A stretch of DNA of 6,261 nucleotides, from contig LUYR01000346.1 in the NCBI GenBank assembly GCA_001603335.1, forward strand, positions 1 to 6,261. Direction: 5' to 3'. The notes beneath the pieces are model-generated. The model ran no database searches, was not told where the DNA came from, and saw only the letters and a program-made list of their open reading frames with translations. The translations under genes and the position numbers were made by a program. Position 1 is the first letter of the stretch. Each line of letters opens with the position of its first letter. Shown piece by piece: positions 5,251-6,261 of this stretch. Source of the stretch: Rhodospirillales bacterium Alpha_05. Lineage in GTDB: Bacteria > Pseudomonadota > Alphaproteobacteria > Rhodospirillales > Rhodospirillaceae.

Positions 5251-6261
5251 ATGTCCGATCAAGGGTTTGCCGAGCTCGGCGCCTTGCTCATCCTCGCCTC
5301 GCTGGTGGCGATGGTGTCGCGGCGGATCGGGTTGCCGTACACCGCGGGGCTGGGGCTGGCGGGGATCGCGCTTGCGTTCCTGCCGGTCGGCGTGAACCTG
5401 CCGTTGTCGCGCGAGCTGATCTTCAATGTCTTCCTGCCGCCGTTGATCTTCGAGGCGGCGCTCCAGTTGCGCTGGCCGCGCTTTCGCCGTCAGGCGCCGG
5501 TGACGGTGGCGCTCGCGTTTCTCGGCGTACCGATTTCGGCGGCGGCGGTCGCGGCGGGGGTGCATTGGCTGCTGGGGTGGAGCTGGCTCGGCGCGGCGTT
5601 CTTCGGCGTACTCATCGCCGCCACCGACCCGGTTTCGGTGATCGCCGCGTTCAAGGAAATGAACGCCGAGGCGCGCCTCGGGATGATCGTCGAGTCCGAG
5701 AGCCTGCTCAACGACGGCGTCGCCGCGGTCGGCTTCGTCGTGCTGATGGGAATCGCGGGCGGCGAGAGCTTCACCGCCACCCAGGCCCTGACGTCGCTGG
5801 CGTGGACAGTGGCGGGCGGCGTCGGCATCGGCTGCCTCGTCGCGTTCGCGGTGTTGAAAGTGGCGGGCCGCACCAGCGACCACCTCGTCGAAACCACGCT
5901 GACCACGGTGATCGCCTGGGGCGGATTTCTCGTCGCCGAGCGGGTCGGCGCGTCGGGCGTGTTCGCGACCCTGTTCGCCGGAATCGTCGTCGGCAACTTC
6001 GGCTGGCAGGGCGACATCTCCGAGGTCGGGCGGCCGCGGGTTCTCGGCTTTTGGGAATACGCGGCGTTCCTCGCCAACTCGTTCCTCTTCCTGCTGATCG
6101 GCAGCAACGAGGCGCACCAGCCGATCGCGCTGCTCTCCGGCGCGCTCGCGCTGGTGATCGGGCTCACCCTTCTCGGGCGCGCGGCGGCGGTCTATCCGAT
6201 CGCGCTGGCGTTCCGCCCCACCGCGCTGCGCATTCCCGCCGCCTACCAGCACGTGCTGGTG
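5251..6261 (+). CDS. CPA1-family Na+/H+ antiporter (NhaP-like), runs off the right edge
   Basis: The first 337 residues of an inner-membrane cation/proton antiporter, probably exporting Na+ (or K+) in exchange for protons for pH and salt homeostasis. It is nearly all hydrophobic helices with short polar loops. CPA1 hallmarks are FLPPLIFEAAL at 61-71, AATDPVSVIAAF at 123-134 with the TM5-type aspartate D126, ESESLLNDGVA at 148-158 with the paired N154-D155 of the ion site, and TLFAGIVVGN at 240-249. LLIGS at 281-285 and LLGRAAAVYP at 307-316 follow, with the conserved Arg310. The core is present; the last helices (normally with a WGGLRG motif) and any cytoplasmic tail lie outside. The ATG is fixed by GGAGGA seven bases upstream. 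No frame disruption is visible. The exact ion cannot be read from the sequence. Confidence 0.93.
   Translation, partial: MSDQGFAELGALLILASLVAMVSRRIGLPYTAGLGLAGIALAFLPVGVNLPLSRELIFNVFLPPLIFEAALQLRWPRFRRQAPVTVALAFLGVPISAAAVAAGVHWLLGWSWLGAAFFGVLIAATDPVSVIAAFKEMNAEARLGMIVESESLLNDGVAAVGFVVLMGIAGGESFTATQALTSLAWTVAGGVGIGCLVAFAVLKVAGRTSDHLVETTLTTVIAWGGFLVAERVGASGVFATLFAGIVVGNFGWQGDISEVGRPRVLGFWEYAAFLANSFLFLLIGSNEAHQPIALLSGALALVIGLTLLGRAAAVYPIALAFRPTALRIPAAYQHVLV

Noticed and set aside
5131..6252. Minus-strand open frame of 373 codons, very rich in Arg, Asp, Glu and Gln
   Set aside because: It is antisense to the antiporter gene, whose plus-strand frame has the CPA1 motifs. The extreme charged composition is a codon-bias artefact.

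Overview
The window is GC-rich DNA and looks like an alphaproteobacterial chromosome, plausibly of Rhodospirillales type. This is an inference from three things: strong G/C bias at third codon positions, a DUF952 gene overlapping pyrD, and an aminotransferase of the alphaproteobacterial branched-chain type. No rRNA, tRNA, insertion sequence, CRISPR array or phage gene was seen.

Layout. At the left edge, on the minus strand, a short DUF952 gene (609-235) runs into pyrD (253 to beyond base 1), encoding the membrane-associated dihydroorotate dehydrogenase of pyrimidine synthesis. A regulatory region (610-872) separates this pair from a divergent small gene (873-1079) encoding a 68-residue protein of unknown function. 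Its 5' side carries an essentially perfect sigma-54 (RpoN) promoter at 803-817 and palindromes at 675-689 and 691-699, at the distance expected of an enhancer-binding activator. Downstream of the small gene lies a strange C-poor array of GCGTAGAGT-like repeats (1116-1275), closed by a strong intrinsic terminator (1347-1381). The likely sigma-54 transcript is therefore one tiny ORF with a long, repeat-filled, non-coding 3' tail.

The middle holds a branched-chain amino-acid aminotransferase (1469-2314, plus strand) with its own possible promoter, converging on a large membrane-bound diguanylate cyclase (5060-2358, minus strand). The cyclase has two periplasmic sensor modules in series (CHASE, then a dCache-like domain), a HAMP-like linker and an intact GGEEF domain with an inhibitory I-site. 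On the right, divergent from the cyclase, a CPA1-type Na+/H+ antiporter gene (5251 to beyond the end) begins behind a hairpin that buries its Shine-Dalgarno sequence.

The genes do not form one pathway. They are housekeeping metabolism (pyrD, aminotransferase), signalling (cyclase) and ion homeostasis (antiporter). The least explained part, and the best candidate for something undescribed, is the sigma-54-controlled small gene with its repeat tail between 610 and 1381.
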